Shown here piece by piece: positions 44,073-54,362 of a stretch of DNA of 64,000 nucleotides. The stretch's first letter is position 1. Each line of letters begins with the position of its first letter. Both the position numbers and the translations under genes were made by a program. The stretch lies in contig NZ_CP115541.1 of the NCBI RefSeq assembly GCF_031834595.1, positions 2,033,501 to 2,097,500 of the forward strand, read 5' to 3'. The stretch is from Stenotrophomonas oahuensis. Lineage in GTDB: Bacteria; Pseudomonadota; Gammaproteobacteria; Xanthomonadales; Xanthomonadaceae. The notes below the pieces were generated by a model. The model saw nothing but the letters and a program-made list of their open reading frames with translations, was not told where the DNA came from and made no database searches.

Positions 44073-45335
44073 GTGGCTGACTCCCCCCAGGCATCCCCGG
44101 CGCAGGTGCGCCCGCTGGACGGCCAGAAGCTGTTGTTGTGCGTGGGTGGCGGTATCGCGGCCTACAAGTCGCTGGACTTGGTGAGACGCCTGCGTGATGC
44201 CGGTGCCCAGGTCCAGGTGGCGATGACCGCCGGTGCCCAGCAGTTCGTCACCCCGCTCAGCTTCCAGGCCCTGTCAGGCCAGCCCACCCGGACCACGCTG
44301 TGGGACAGCGCGGCCGAACAGGCCATGGGTCATATCGAGCTGGCGCGCTGGGCCGACCGCATCTTGGTCGCGCCGGCCACCGCTGACCTGCTGGCGCGGC
44401 TGGCAAACGGCCACGCCGACGACCTGGTCACCACCCTCTGTCTGGCCACCACCGCGCCGCTGACCGTGTGCCCGGCGATGAACCACCGCATGTGGCTGCA
44501 CCCGGCCACCCAGGCCAACATCGGCCTGCTGCGCGAGCGTGGCGCGCAGGTGATCGGCCCGGAAGATGGCCCGCTCGCCGAAGGCGAGTCGGGCCCTGGC
44601 CGGCTCAGCGAGCCACATCAGATCGTCGCCGCGCTGGCGGCGCTGCGCGCTCCGGCCGCTGCAGATGGTGATGCCACTTCGCAGGAGCTGCAGGGCCTGC
44701 GCGTGGTCATCAGTGCCGGCCCCACCTACGAAGACCTCGACCCGGTGCGCTACGTCGGCAACCGCAGCAGCGGCAAGATGGGCTATGCCCTGGCCGCCGC
44801 CGCCGCCCGCCAGGGCGCGCAGGTGGTGCTGGTCAGCGGGCCCGTGCATCTGGCCACGCCGCCGGGCGTGCAGCGCGTGGACGTGCGCTCGGCCGCGCAG
44901 ATGCGCACCGCCGTGCTCGATGCGCTGCCGGCAGACATCTATATTGGGGCCGCCGCCGTCTCGGACTACACCCCGCGCCAGATCGCAGCACAAAAGCTGA
45001 AGAAGACCGCAGGAACGCAGACGTTGACCCTCGAACTGGTGCGCACGCCGGACATCCTGGCCGAGGTCGCGCAGCAGACCAACGCGCTGAAGCTAGTGGT
45101 CGGTTTTGCCGCCGAAACCCACGATGTCGAGAAGTACGCGCGCGGCAAGCTGATCGACAAGCGCCTGGATCTGGTGATCGCCAATCAGGTCGGCATCGCA
45201 AACGGTGGCTTCGAAAGCGACGAGAATGCAGCTACGGCCTATTGGCAGGGCGGGGAACAGGCCTTCCCCGGCACCAGCAAGACGCGCCTGGCCGAACAAC
45301 TGTTGTCCCTGATTGCCCAGAGGTTGCATGCATGA
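44073..45335 (+). CDS. coaBC: Bifunctional phosphopantothenoylcysteine decarboxylase/synthetase
   Basis: A 420-residue CoA biosynthesis enzyme. The N-terminal FMN-binding CoaC half (about 10-190) has [15 protein letters not shown] and the substrate-binding PAMNHRMW; the C-terminal CoaB half (about 210-415) has [13 protein letters not shown] and the [18 protein letters not shown] stretch with the conserved Lys. It converts 4'-phosphopantothenate and cysteine (CTP) to 4'-phosphopantetheine. GTG start at 44073 with AGGA upstream. Stop overlaps the dut start (ATGA), so both are co-translated. The coaBC-dut-algC order is conserved in pseudomonads and relatives. Confidence 0.95.
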   Translation: MADSPQASPAQVRPLDGQKLLLCVGGGIAAYKSLDLVRRLRDAGAQVQVAMTAGAQQFVTPLSFQALSGQPTRTTLWDSAAEQAMGHIELARWADRILVAPATADLLARLANGHADDLVTTLCLATTAPLTVCPAMNHRMWLHPATQANIGLLRERGAQVIGPEDGPLAEGESGPGRLSEPHQIVAALAALRAPAAADGDATSQELQGLRVVISAGPTYEDLDPVRYVGNRSSGKMGYALAAAAARQGAQVVLVSGPVHLATPPGVQRVDVRSAAQMRTAVLDALPADIYIGAAAVSDYTPRQIAAQKLKKTAGTQTLTLELVRTPDILAEVAQQTNALKLVVGFAAETHDVEKYARGKLIDKRLDLVIANQVGIANGGFESDENAATAYWQGGEQAFPGTSKTRLAEQLLSLIAQRLHA

Positions 45336-45805
45336 GTGTTGATCCGTCGCTCCAGCCCTTGCAGGTCAAGCTGCTTGACCCGCGTTTCGGCGATACCTGG
45401 CCCCTGCCGGCCTACGCCACCGAAGCCAGCGCCGGGCTGGATCTTCGCGCCGCACTGGAGACCGAACTCACCCTGCAGCCCGGCGACGCCGCGCTGATTC
45501 CCAGTGGCATCGCCATCCACATCGCCGATCCCAACCTGTGCGCGGTGATCCTGCCGCGCTCCGGGCTGGGCCATCGGCACGGCATCGTGCTGGGCAACGG
45601 CACCGGTCTGATTGACGCGGACTACCAGGGCCCGCTGCTGATCAGCACCTGGAATCGTGGCCGCGAGGCCTTCACGGTGCAACCCGGGGACCGTATTGCA
45701 CAGTTGGTGGTGATGCCAATTGCACGCGTAGGGCTGCAGGTAGTGGATACTTTCACCGACAGCGCCAGGGGAACGGGTGGATTCGGCCATACCGGGGTGC
45801 GCTGA
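45332..45805 (+). CDS. dut: dUTP diphosphatase
   Basis: A 157-residue homotrimeric enzyme that hydrolyses dUTP to dUMP, sparing DNA from uracil and feeding thymidylate synthesis. Five family motifs are present: [12 protein letters not shown] (1), [11 protein letters not shown] (2), [15 protein letters not shown] (3), [10 protein letters not shown] (4) and the C-terminal GTGGFGHTG (5). Starts within the coaBC stop codon. It ends 13 bases before the algC-type gene. Confidence 0.95.
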   Translation: MSVDPSLQPLQVKLLDPRFGDTWPLPAYATEASAGLDLRAALETELTLQPGDAALIPSGIAIHIADPNLCAVILPRSGLGHRHGIVLGNGTGLIDADYQGPLLISTWNRGREAFTVQPGDRIAQLVVMPIARVGLQVVDTFTDSARGTGGFGHTGVR

Positions 45806-45818
45806 CAGGGGGTTGTAG

Positions 45819-48152
45819 ATGAGCAAAGCAAAGGCGGAAGGCAAGCGCCAACTCAGCGGTTCGCAGAAGCAGTGGCTGCTGGTGGTGTTGCTGGTGCTGT
45901 TGGCGGCATGGTTTGTGTGGGGCGGTGTCCGCCAGTGGCAACAGGCCTCGGCGGGGGCGGCGCTGGAGCAGTCGCGTGACCAGATCGCCGGTGGCCTGCT
46001 GACCGCCTGGAGCGGCCAGGTTTCCCAGCTGGAAAAGGTGCTCAAGAGCGAACGGGTGACCGCCGCGCTGGCCAACGGCAATGCCGATGCCGCAGCCCTG
46101 GCAATACGCGAGGGCTGGCCGGGCACGGAAGAGGTGCAGGTCCTGCCGGCCGCACTGGACGCCGGCTACAGCGATCCCAAAACCTTTGGTTATGCCCGTC
46201 TGGCGCTGCTTGAAGCGGCATTGGCCAACGAAGCCGTTGCCGCGCGCGTGGTGCGCGATGCCGGCGGTCAACGCCTGGGTCTGGCCGCACCGGTGCAGCT
46301 GGGCTCCCAGGGCCCCGCCGTGGTCTACGTGCGCCAGCCGCTGCTCAAGCTGATCGGCACCTTTGACCAGGTGCGTGTGCCCGGTAACGGCTATCTGGCG
46401 CTGCGCCAGGGCAGCCACAGCGTCATTGAACAGGGCGACACCGCGCTGGCCTCCCGCGCGGAAGGTCTGGCCCGCCCGATCGGCAAGAGCGGTCTGCGTC
46501 TGGCTGCGGCCGTGCCGGACGTCGAACCCGGCCCGCTGGGGCTGGGCTTCATCCCCTGCCTCATTGTGGGTGTGCTGCTGCTGGTCGTGGCTGTGCTGCT
46601 CAAGGTGGGCAAGGGCCGGGTCAAGCTGCCGGTGCGCCGCGCCGCTGCAGATGCCGTCGATGAAGGTCCCACGCTCAGCGAAAGCCTCGCGCGCGAACCG
46701 GTGCTGGCACCGGCTGCTGCCGACGAGGGCGCTCCGCCGGTGCCGCGCGGTCCTGGCAACGAGATCGCCGAAGACATCTTCCGCGCCTATGACATCCGCG
46801 GCGTGGTCGGGCGCGAACTGACCCCGCCGGCGGCTGCGCTGATCGGCCAGGCCATCGGTTCGGTGCTGCAGGTGCAGGGGCTGCGCGACATCGTGGTCGG
46901 CCGCGACGGTCGCCTGTCCGGTCCCGAACTCACCAACAGCCTGATCGAGGGCCTGCGCCGCGCCGGCTGCAACGTCATCGACATCGGCCTGGCACCGACC
47001 CCGGTGGTGTACTTCGCCAGCTATCACCTGCGCGCGGGCAGCTGCGTGGCCGTCACCGGCAGCCACAATCCGCCGGATTACAACGGCTTCAAGATCGTGG
47101 TCGGTGGTGAAACCCTGGCTAACGAAGCCATTACCGAGCTGTATCACCGCATCCGCAATGGCGACCTGCATGTGGCCGCCGAACCGGGCAGCCTGCAGCA
47201 GCGCGACATCAATGCCGACTACGTGCAGCGCATTGCTGACGACGTGCAGCTGGATCGTCCGCTGAAGGTCGTGGCCGACGCTGGCAACGGCGTCGCCGGT
47301 GAGCTGGCGCAGCCGCTGCTGGAGGCGATCGGTGCCGAGGTCATTCCGCTGTACTGCGATGTGGACGGCACCTTCCCGAATCACCATCCGGACCCGAGCG
47401 ATCCGGAGAATCTGGAAGACCTGATCCAGACCGTGAAGCGCTTCGATGCCGACATCGGCCTGGCCTTCGACGGCGATGGTGACCGCCTTGGCGTGGTCAC
47501 CAAGGAAGGGAAAATCATCTACGCCGACCGCCTGCTGATGCTGTTCGCGGCCGATGTGCTGATGCGTAATCCCGGCGCGCTGGTCATCTATGACGTCAAG
47601 TGCAGCGGGAAGCTGTCCGACTACGTGCTGCGCAACGGCGGCAGCCCGATGATGTGGAAGACCGGGCATTCGCTGATCAAGGCCAAGATGCGCGAAACCG
47701 ACGCCGAACTGGCTGGCGAGATGAGCGGGCACTTCTTCTTCAAGGAGCGCTGGTTCGGTTTCGACGACGGCCTGTATGCCGCTGCGCGGCTGCTGGAGAT
47801 TTTGGCGCAGCGCGAGGAAACCCCCTCGGAAGTGCTGGATGAGCTGCCGGACAGCGTGTCCACGCCGGAACTGAAGGTGCCGGTGGAATCGGGCACGCCG
47901 CACGCCCTGGTGTCGCTGTTCGTGGCGGCGGCGCAGGGCGAGGAGTCGCCGTTTGCCGGCGCACGCCTGTCCACCATCGATGGCCTGCGTGCCGACTTCC
48001 CGGATGGCTGGGGCCTGCTGCGCGCGTCCAACACCACCCCGGTGCTGGTGCTGCGTTTCGAGGCCAACGACGAGGCCGCGTTGAACCGCATCAAGAGCCT
48101 GTTCCGCGAACAGCTGCAGCCGCTGCTGCCGGATGTGGAATTGCCGTTCTGA
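45819..48152 (+). CDS. algC: Phosphomannomutase/phosphoglucomutase with membrane N-domain
   Basis: A 777-residue AlgC-type mutase much longer than Pseudomonas AlgC (about 460). The extra N-terminus has one helix at 18-35, a periplasmic segment of about 200 residues and a second helix at 243-262, then a linker. The catalytic region (about 310-777) has the phospho-Ser415 in TGSHNPPDYNGFK, the metal-binding DGDGDR stretch and a substrate-binding GEMSGHFFFKERWFGFDDG. It interconverts hexose 1- and 6-phosphates for LPS and exopolysaccharide. Longer AlgC forms with a membrane sensor-like domain are known in some pseudomonads. It is downstream of coaBC-dut. Confidence 0.93.
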   Translation: MSKAKAEGKRQLSGSQKQWLLVVLLVLLAAWFVWGGVRQWQQASAGAALEQSRDQIAGGLLTAWSGQVSQLEKVLKSERVTAALANGNADAAALAIREGWPGTEEVQVLPAALDAGYSDPKTFGYARLALLEAALANEAVAARVVRDAGGQRLGLAAPVQLGSQGPAVVYVRQPLLKLIGTFDQVRVPGNGYLALRQGSHSVIEQGDTALASRAEGLARPIGKSGLRLAAAVPDVEPGPLGLGFIPCLIVGVLLLVVAVLLKVGKGRVKLPVRRAAADAVDEGPTLSESLAREPVLAPAAADEGAPPVPRGPGNEIAEDIFRAYDIRGVVGRELTPPAAALIGQAIGSVLQVQGLRDIVVGRDGRLSGPELTNSLIEGLRRAGCNVIDIGLAPTPVVYFASYHLRAGSCVAVTGSHNPPDYNGFKIVVGGETLANEAITELYHRIRNGDLHVAAEPGSLQQRDINADYVQRIADDVQLDRPLKVVADAGNGVAGELAQPLLEAIGAEVIPLYCDVDGTFPNHHPDPSDPENLEDLIQTVKRFDADIGLAFDGDGDRLGVVTKEGKIIYADRLLMLFAADVLMRNPGALVIYDVKCSGKLSDYVLRNGGSPMMWKTGHSLIKAKMRETDAELAGEMSGHFFFKERWFGFDDGLYAAARLLEILAQREETPSEVLDELPDSVSTPELKVPVESGTPHALVSLFVAAAQGEESPFAGARLSTIDGLRADFPDGWGLLRASNTTPVLVLRFEANDEAALNRIKSLFREQLQPLLPDVELPF

Positions 48153-48157
48153 CGGAT

Positions 48158-48258
48158 GTGCCGACCAACGGTCGGCACCTACCGGGCATTGATGCCGACC
48201 AACGCTCGGCACCCACCGTGTCCGGATGGCCGGTAGGTATCGACCGTTGGTCGATACC
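48158..48258. repeat. Triple GTAG-type hairpin cluster
   Basis: Three elements between convergent algC and kdpE. 48158-48182 (minus, stem GTGCCGACC / GGTCGGCAC). 48193-48216 (minus, decayed, GCTCGG and CCAC end). 48233-48258 (plus, stem GGTATCGACC / GGTCGATACC). The outer pair faces inward like the other pairs. Confidence 0.75.
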
Positions 48259-48269
48259 GGATCAACCGA

Positions 48270-48989
48270 TCAACCTTTGAACCGCAACCCCACACCCGGC
48301 TCGGTAAACAGATACCGCGACTCCAGTGCGGAGTCGCCCAGCTTGTGCCGCAGCTTGCCGACCAGAATGCGCAGGTAATGCGTGTCGTGCTGGTGGGTAG
48401 GCCCCCAGATCTCGGCCAGGATCTGCGGCTGGGTCACCACCCGCCCGGCATTGCGCAGCAGCAGTGACAGCAACGCGTACTCCTTGCGGGTCAGCGCCAC
48501 CGGCGTGCCGTCCAGATGCACTTCACGACGCACCAGATCGATATGCAGGTGCCCGTCGTCGAAGTGCGGTAGGGCTCCGTCGGCGTTGACTGTGCGCGAG
48601 CGCAGCAGCGCACGGATGCGCGCCATCAGCTCCTGTATCCCGAACGGCTTGGTCACGTAGTCGTTGGCCCCGTTGTCCAGCGCCTTTACCTTCTCAGTTT
48701 CGCCGGCGCGCACGGTCAGCATGATCACCGGCACCTGGCTCCATTGGCGCAGTTCGGCCAGTGCCTGGTGGCCTTCCATGTCGGGCAGGCCAATGTCCAG
48801 GATCACCAGCTCGGCTCCCTCGGTGGCCAGCAGTTCCAGACCTTGTTGCCCGGTCTCGGCTTGCAGCACCCGGTAACCCTGCGCGCGCAGGCTGATATCG
48901 AGGAAGCGCCGGATCTGCGCCTCGTCATCAATCACCAGCACGCGCGCTGGCGGCACGCCTTGGGAGGAATCAGGATTCGTCGTGGTCAT
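48270..48989 (-). CDS. kdpE: KdpE response regulator
   Basis: A 239-residue OmpR-type regulator. Acidic pocket DDE near 16-18, phospho-acceptor Asp in LVILDIGLPDMEG (about residue 61), Thr in LTVRAG and Lys in VTKPFG. The winged-helix output domain (about 140-235) reads TRKEYALLSLLLRNAGRVVTQ...GVGLRFKG. It switches on kdpFABC when KdpD signals K+ limitation. It overlaps kdpD by 20 bases at the start, so translation is coupled. Last gene of the kdp locus. Confidence 0.93.
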   Translation of the reverse strand: MTTTNPDSSQGVPPARVLVIDDEAQIRRFLDISLRAQGYRVLQAETGQQGLELLATEGAELVILDIGLPDMEGHQALAELRQWSQVPVIMLTVRAGETEKVKALDNGANDYVTKPFGIQELMARIRALLRSRTVNADGALPHFDDGHLHIDLVRREVHLDGTPVALTRKEYALLSLLLRNAGRVVTQPQILAEIWGPTHQHDTHYLRILVGKLRHKLGDSALESRYLFTEPGVGLRFKG

Positions 48990-51630
48990 CGGCTGGCAGG
49001 GGCTTGAGCAGAGGCAGCGTGATGCGGATCAGGGTACCGCGTCCATCGCGCCCGGGCAGAGCCTGCACGCGTCCGCCGTGCGCGCCGATCATGCCCTGGC
49101 AGATGGTCAGGCCCAGCCCCGTACCGTGGCGGCCTCGGTCGCCGCGTTCCACGGTGTAGAACATGTCGAAGATCCGTGCGCGCTCGTCGTCGGGAATACC
49201 GGGGCCGGCATCCAGCACATCAATGCGCAGCTCGCCTTCCACCAGCCGGGCGCTGACCTCCACCGGGGCGTCGGGCGGCGAGAACTTTGCGGCGTTCTCC
49301 ATCACATTGAACACGGCCTGCTCCACCAGTGCCGGATGCACCCAGATCGGGCCCAGCGTGGCGGGAATGTCCAGGTGCAGCTTTACCTCCGGCTGGTAAC
49401 GCTGCAGCCGCCGCGCGGCCGAGCCGATCAGCTCGTCCACGCCGATCCAGTCGCGATTGATCTGCAGGCCTTCGTGCCCGAGCCGGGTCATGTCGAGCAG
49501 GTTCTGGATGTAGCGGTCCAGGCGCTCGCCTTCGACCAGGATGGTGTTGAGCAGGGCGCGGCGGTCGGTCGCGTCCATGGCCTCGGCATAGCTGGATAGA
49601 CTCTCGGCCGAGCCGATCATCGCTGACAGCGGCGAGCGCAGGTCATGTGACACCGACGACAGCAGGGCCGAACGCAGCCGCTCGGTCTCGTTGCTGACAT
49701 GCGCTTTCTCGAGGTCGGCGACCAGGCGCGTACGCAGCGCGGCCTGGGCAATGTCATCGACCATCGCTTCGGCCAGTTGCCGCTGCTCCGGCGTCAGCCG
49801 TGGCGCACTGCGTGGGAAGCGGATGCCGGCTACGCCGATCGGGCGCTCCTCGCCGTCCAGCAGCGGCAGGAACCACCATTCCGCGCCGGCCAGCGTGTCG
49901 GTGTAGCGGCCGCTGGGCTGGCCGTGGCGGTATGCCCAGTCGGCGGCGGCCAGGTCGGTATCGCCCGGCACGCCACTGCCACTGCTGCTGGTGTCCGCAC
50001 CGATGCGCAGCCATGCCGGCGCGTCCAGTGCCTGCTCCAGCGCTTCGCGGCCGGCCTGCGCCACTTCGTCGATGCTGGCCGCGCGGGTCAGCTGGCCGCC
50101 CAGCACCTGGCGCGCATTGGCATGACGGTTCGCGGCGCGCAGCGCCACCACCTGCATGCGCAGGCGCGACGCCAGACGCCCCGCCACCAAGGCCGCCGCC
50201 AGGAAGAGGAACACCGTGATCACGCCCTGGCGCGCGCTGATCGCAAAGGTGAAACGAGGCGTGATGAAGAAGAAGTTGTAGGCCAGGAAGCACAGTGCAG
50301 CGGCGATCACCGCCGCACTGGTGCGGCTGCGCGCCGCCACCAGCACCACCGCCACGATGAATACCATCGACAGGTCGTACAGACCCACCCAGCGCTCGAT
50401 GACGGCTGCCACCGCGCAGGCCAGGGCGGTCGCCGTCACCGCCAGCAGGGTGTCTTTGCCGGTGCTCAACGTCGGCATGGAAAGCCCATGGCGGCGTGCA
50501 TGCGCACGCGCCTGCGGCGTGCCGATGATGGTGATCTCGTAATGCGCCCCGCGCTGCACCAGTTGCTGGGTCAGAGTACGGTTGAGCATGCGCGCGAAAG
50601 GACGTTCGCGGGTGCGGCCCAGCACGATGGTGGAGACGCTGTTGTGCCCCGCATGGTCCAGCAGCGCGTCGGCAATGCTGGTGCCGTGCAGCAGTTCGGC
50701 ATCGCCGCCCAGCCGGCGCGCCAGCGCGAAGGCCGCATCGATCTCGCGCTGGGTACTTTCGTCCCAGCGTCGGTTCTGCACGGTCACCACCGTCCACGGC
50801 GCATCGCGGCGCTCGGCAATACGCCGGCCCACGCGCACCAGGTACTCACTCTGGCCACCGCCATCGATGGCGACCAGCACGCGCCGGCGCAGCGGCAGAT
50901 TGCCCTCACCACGCGCGGCACGGGTTTCGCGCAGGCTGCTGTCGACCCGGTCCGCAGCTTCCTGCATGGCCAGCTCGCGCAGCGCGGTCAGGTTGGCCGG
51001 CGAGAAGAACTGGGTCAGGGCCTGTGCCGCCTGTTCGGGTACGTACACCTTGCCCTGCTGCAGGCGCTCGATCAGTTCGCGCGGCGGCAAATCCACCAGC
51101 ACGATGTCATGCAGGCGGTCCAGTACCGCATCGGGCACGGTCTCGCTCACCCGCACGCCGGTGATCCGCATCACTACATCGTTGAGGCTTTCCAGGTGTT
51201 GGATGTTGATCGTGGTCCAGACGTCGATGCCGGCGTCCAGCAGTTCCATCACGTCCTGCCAGCGCCGCTCATGGCGGCTGCCGGGAACGTTGCGATGGGC
51301 CAGTTCATCGACCAGCACCAACGCCGGATGCCGTGCAAGCACGGCATCCAGATCCATTTCATGCAGGGTATGGCGCTGGTAGGTCCGCTCCAGCAGGGGC
51401 AGCTGTGGCAGGCCCTCCAGCAGCGCCGAGGTCTCGGCGCGGCCGTGTGTTTCCACCAGTCCCACCACCACATCCACGCCACGGCGCAGCTGTTCGTGGG
51501 CGCGGGCCAGCATGCTGTAGGTCTTGCCCACGCCCGGCGCTGCGCCCAGGAACACGGTCAGCTTGCCGCCCGCCTCGCGCTGCAGGCCTTCCACCAGGGC
51601 ATCGGCCTGCCGGGTACGGGAGTCAGTCAT
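48970..51630 (-). CDS. kdpD: KdpD K+ sensor histidine kinase
   Basis: An 886-residue sensor. N-terminal KdpD domain with Walker A GAAPGVGKT (about 30-38), then a universal-stress-protein-like domain (about 255-370, RRVLVAIDGGGQSEYLVRVGR), four transmembrane helices (about 400-500), a GAF-like region, and the kinase with SSVSHDLRSPLSAMIG (phospho-His) and ATPase boxes NVMENAAKF, DAGPGIP, GTGLGLTICQ. It controls Kdp K+ uptake with KdpE. The start was placed at MTDSRTRQADAL; the upstream in-frame ATG adds only 10 residues. It is 37 bases after kdpC. Confidence 0.93.
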   Translation of the reverse strand: MTDSRTRQADALVEGLQREAGGKLTVFLGAAPGVGKTYSMLARAHEQLRRGVDVVVGLVETHGRAETSALLEGLPQLPLLERTYQRHTLHEMDLDAVLARHPALVLVDELAHRNVPGSRHERRWQDVMELLDAGIDVWTTINIQHLESLNDVVMRITGVRVSETVPDAVLDRLHDIVLVDLPPRELIERLQQGKVYVPEQAAQALTQFFSPANLTALRELAMQEAADRVDSSLRETRAARGEGNLPLRRRVLVAIDGGGQSEYLVRVGRRIAERRDAPWTVVTVQNRRWDESTQREIDAAFALARRLGGDAELLHGTSIADALLDHAGHNSVSTIVLGRTRERPFARMLNRTLTQQLVQRGAHYEITIIGTPQARAHARRHGLSMPTLSTGKDTLLAVTATALACAVAAVIERWVGLYDLSMVFIVAVVLVAARSRTSAAVIAAALCFLAYNFFFITPRFTFAISARQGVITVFLFLAAALVAGRLASRLRMQVVALRAANRHANARQVLGGQLTRAASIDEVAQAGREALEQALDAPAWLRIGADTSSSGSGVPGDTDLAAADWAYRHGQPSGRYTDTLAGAEWWFLPLLDGEERPIGVAGIRFPRSAPRLTPEQRQLAEAMVDDIAQAALRTRLVADLEKAHVSNETERLRSALLSSVSHDLRSPLSAMIGSAESLSSYAEAMDATDRRALLNTILVEGERLDRYIQNLLDMTRLGHEGLQINRDWIGVDELIGSAARRLQRYQPEVKLHLDIPATLGPIWVHPALVEQAVFNVMENAAKFSPPDAPVEVSARLVEGELRIDVLDAGPGIPDDERARIFDMFYTVERGDRGRHGTGLGLTICQGMIGAHGGRVQALPGRDGRGTLIRITLPLLKPLPADDHDES

Positions 51631-51667
51631 GGGAGAGCATTGTGCTCGCAACCGCGCCACAACAACA

Positions 51668-52303
51668 TCACGGGGTGGAATCCAACGCCACGTTCAACAT
51701 CAACACATTCACCCGAGGCTGCCCGAACACCCCCCACGTCTTCCCCTCGGTGTTCGCATCCACCACGGCCTGCACCTGTTCCACCGTCATCCCACGCGCC
51801 TTGGCCACCCGCGGCACCTGCACAGCTGCAGCGGCCGGCGAGATATGCGGGTCCAACCCCCCACCGGACTGGGTCGCCAGGTCAGCGGGAACATCCGCCA
51901 CCGCAATACCCTCACGCGCAGCCACCTCCTCGGTGGCCTGCTTCACGCGGGCCTGCAGGTCCGGGTTGGTCCGCGCCATGTTGCTGCCCGCAGCGGCCAT
52001 CGGGTCATAGCTGGCCGCCGACGGACGCGACTGGAAGTAGCCGTCGGCCACGAACGGCTGGGCCACCAGGCGCGAGCCACGGACCTTGCCGTCCTGGACC
52101 AGCAGGCTGCCATTGGCCTGGTCGGGGAAGATCGCCCCGACCACGCTGGTGGTCGCCACAGCGTAGAGCAGGCCAAAGCCCAGCAGGCTGGCGATACCCA
52201 GCACGATGGCCGGGCGCAGCGCGGTGCCGTCCTTCAGCGCGACCGTGGTGTCGGCGCGCGAAGGCAGGGGGCGGGAAAGCGAAGCAGTCGTTGAGCGGTT
52301 CAT
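51668..52303 (-). CDS. kdpC: KdpC subunit of the K+ pump
   Basis: A 211-residue subunit with one N-terminal helix ([25 protein letters not shown]). Typical regions: [51 protein letters not shown] and the [10 protein letters not shown] end. It stabilises the KdpFABC complex and may raise ATP affinity. Starts inside the kdpB stop (ATGA). Confidence 0.93.
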   Translation of the reverse strand: MNRSTTASLSRPLPSRADTTVALKDGTALRPAIVLGIASLLGFGLLYAVATTSVVGAIFPDQANGSLLVQDGKVRGSRLVAQPFVADGYFQSRPSAASYDPMAAAGSNMARTNPDLQARVKQATEEVAAREGIAVADVPADLATQSGGGLDPHISPAAAAVQVPRVAKARGMTVEQVQAVVDANTEGKTWGVFGQPRVNVLMLNVALDSTP

Positions 52304-54351
52304 GCGCCAAACACCATGACAAGGAAGAGGTCGATCAATTTGATGGCCGCGAACGGCAGCAGCACGCCGCCCAGGCCGTACACCAGCATGTTCCGACGCA
52401 GCAGCGCGGTGGCGGTGGCCGGACGGAAGCGCACGCCACGCAGCGCCAGCGGAATCAGCGCCGGAATCACCAGCGCGTTGAAGATCAGCGCGGCCAGCAC
52501 CGCATTGCGCGGGCTCGACAGCCCCATGATGTTCAAGGTGGCCATGGCCGGCAGGGCCGCGGCAAACAGTGCCGGCAGAATCGCGAAGTACTTGGAGACG
52601 TCGTTGGCCAGCGAGAAGGTGGTCAGCGCACCGCGCGTGATCAGCTGCTGCTTGCCCACTTCCACCACCGCCAGCAGCTTGGTCGGATCCGAATCCAGAT
52701 CGACCATGTTGCCGGCCTCCTTGGCTGCCTGCGTGCCCGAGTTCATCGCCAGGCCGATGTCGGCCTGGGCCAGCGCCGGGGCGTCGTTGGTACCGTCACC
52801 CACCATCGCGACCAGTCGGCCGCCGGCCTGTTCGGCACGGATGCGGGCCAGCTTGTCTTCCGGACGGGCTTCGGCGATGTAGTCGTCGACACCCGCTTCG
52901 GCGGCAATGGCAGCCGCGGTCAGCGGGTTGTCACCGGTGATCATCACCGTGCGGATGCCCATCGCGCGCAGCTGGGCGAACTTCTCGCGCATGCCGTGCT
53001 TGACCACGTCCGACAGTTCGATCACCCCCAGCACGTGGCGGCCTTCGCACACCACCAGCGGGGTGGCACCGTTGCGTGCGACCTGCTCGACGCGGCCGGC
53101 CAGCTCGGCTGGTACCGCGCCGCCCTGTTCGCGGACATAGGCGGTAATCGCGTCCGAGGCACCCTTGCGGATGCGACGGCCACCGTCCAGGTCAACGCCG
53201 GACATGCGGGTCTGCGCGGTGAAGGCCAGGTACTCGGCACGATCTGGCTCGGCGGTGGTGCAGCCCTGTTCGCGCGCCAGGCGCACGATCGACTTGCCTT
53301 CCGGGGTCGGGTCGGCCAGCGAGGACAGCAGCGACGCTTCCCGCAGCTGGGCGGCATCGATGCCCGCCAGCGTGTGGAAGTGGGTGGCCTGGCGGTCGCC
53401 GTGGGTGATGGTGCCGGTCTTGTCCAGCAGCAGCACGTCGACGTCACCGGCCACTTCCACCGCCTTGCCGGACTTGGCCAGGATGTTGGCCGCCAGTGCA
53501 CGGTTCATGCCGGCAATACCGATGGCCGGCAGCAGGCCGCCGATGGTGGTCGGAATCAGGCACACCAGCAGCGCGATCAGCAGCAGCGGGTCGACATTGA
53601 CGCCGACGAACGAACCGATCGCCGGCAGCGTGGCGACCACGACCAGGAAAGTCAGGGTCATCGCCGCCAGCAGCAGGGTCAGCGCGACTTCGTTCGGGGT
53701 CTTCTGGCGGTTTGCGCCTTCCACCAGCGCGATCATGCGGTCGAGGAAGCTGTGGCCCGGTTCGGCGGTTACCTTCACGATGATCTGGTCGGACAGCACC
53801 TTGGTACCACCGATCACACCACTGCGGTCGGTACCGGCCTCACGCAGCACCGGGGCCGATTCACCGGTCACCGCTGCTTCGTTGATGGTGGCCAGGCCCT
53901 GCACGATCTCGCCGTCGGCCGGCACCAGTTCACCGGCGCTGACAATGACGTGGTCGCCCGGGCGCAGTTGCGCCGCCGGCACATGGGTTTCGCTGGCACC
54001 GGCATGGGCGGCGGCCAGACGGCGCGCGGTCAGGTCCTGACGGGCACGGCGCAGCGACGCGGCCTGGCCGCGGCCACGGGCCTCGGCCACTGCTTCGGCG
54101 AAGTTGCCGAACAGCACCGTCAGCAGCAGGATCGCGGTGACGGTCAGGCCGAAGCCCAGCGGTGCGTTGCCGGTCAGGGTGACCAGCAGCGCCACCAGGG
54201 TGCCGGCCATGACCACGGCCATGACCGGGCTGTGGATCAGGTGACGCGGAGACAGCTTGACCACCGAATCGCGCAGGGCGCGGCGCAGGCCGGGCCCATC
54301 CAGCAGGCGCTGGCGGCGAGGGGAAGACGCATTCAAGGGAAGAGTGCTCAT
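52300..54351 (-). CDS. kdpB: KdpB catalytic ATPase subunit
   Basis: A 683-residue P-type ATPase. Phosphorylation site [10 protein letters not shown] in [11 protein letters not shown]; actuator motif TGESAPV; hinge [11 protein letters not shown]; membrane segments at both ends. It drives K+ import by KdpA. The start is ATG at 54351, [15 protein letters not shown]; a longer frame upstream is a shadow of kdpA. It is coupled to kdpC by ATGA and follows kdpA by 11 bases. Confidence 0.95.
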   Translation of the reverse strand: MSTLPLNASSPRRQRLLDGPGLRRALRDSVVKLSPRHLIHSPVMAVVMAGTLVALLVTLTGNAPLGFGLTVTAILLLTVLFGNFAEAVAEARGRGQAASLRRARQDLTARRLAAAHAGASETHVPAAQLRPGDHVIVSAGELVPADGEIVQGLATINEAAVTGESAPVLREAGTDRSGVIGGTKVLSDQIIVKVTAEPGHSFLDRMIALVEGANRQKTPNEVALTLLLAAMTLTFLVVVATLPAIGSFVGVNVDPLLLIALLVCLIPTTIGGLLPAIGIAGMNRALAANILAKSGKAVEVAGDVDVLLLDKTGTITHGDRQATHFHTLAGIDAAQLREASLLSSLADPTPEGKSIVRLAREQGCTTAEPDRAEYLAFTAQTRMSGVDLDGGRRIRKGASDAITAYVREQGGAVPAELAGRVEQVARNGATPLVVCEGRHVLGVIELSDVVKHGMREKFAQLRAMGIRTVMITGDNPLTAAAIAAEAGVDDYIAEARPEDKLARIRAEQAGGRLVAMVGDGTNDAPALAQADIGLAMNSGTQAAKEAGNMVDLDSDPTKLLAVVEVGKQQLITRGALTTFSLANDVSKYFAILPALFAAALPAMATLNIMGLSSPRNAVLAALIFNALVIPALIPLALRGVRFRPATATALLRRNMLVYGLGGVLLPFAAIKLIDLFLVMVFGA

Positions 54352-54362
54352 GGAATCTTGTC

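Noticed and set aside
45753..48212. An 819-codon minus-strand frame opposite algC
   Set aside because: Shadow of algC; no recognisable domain, His/Arg/Ala/Gln rich as expected for an artefact.
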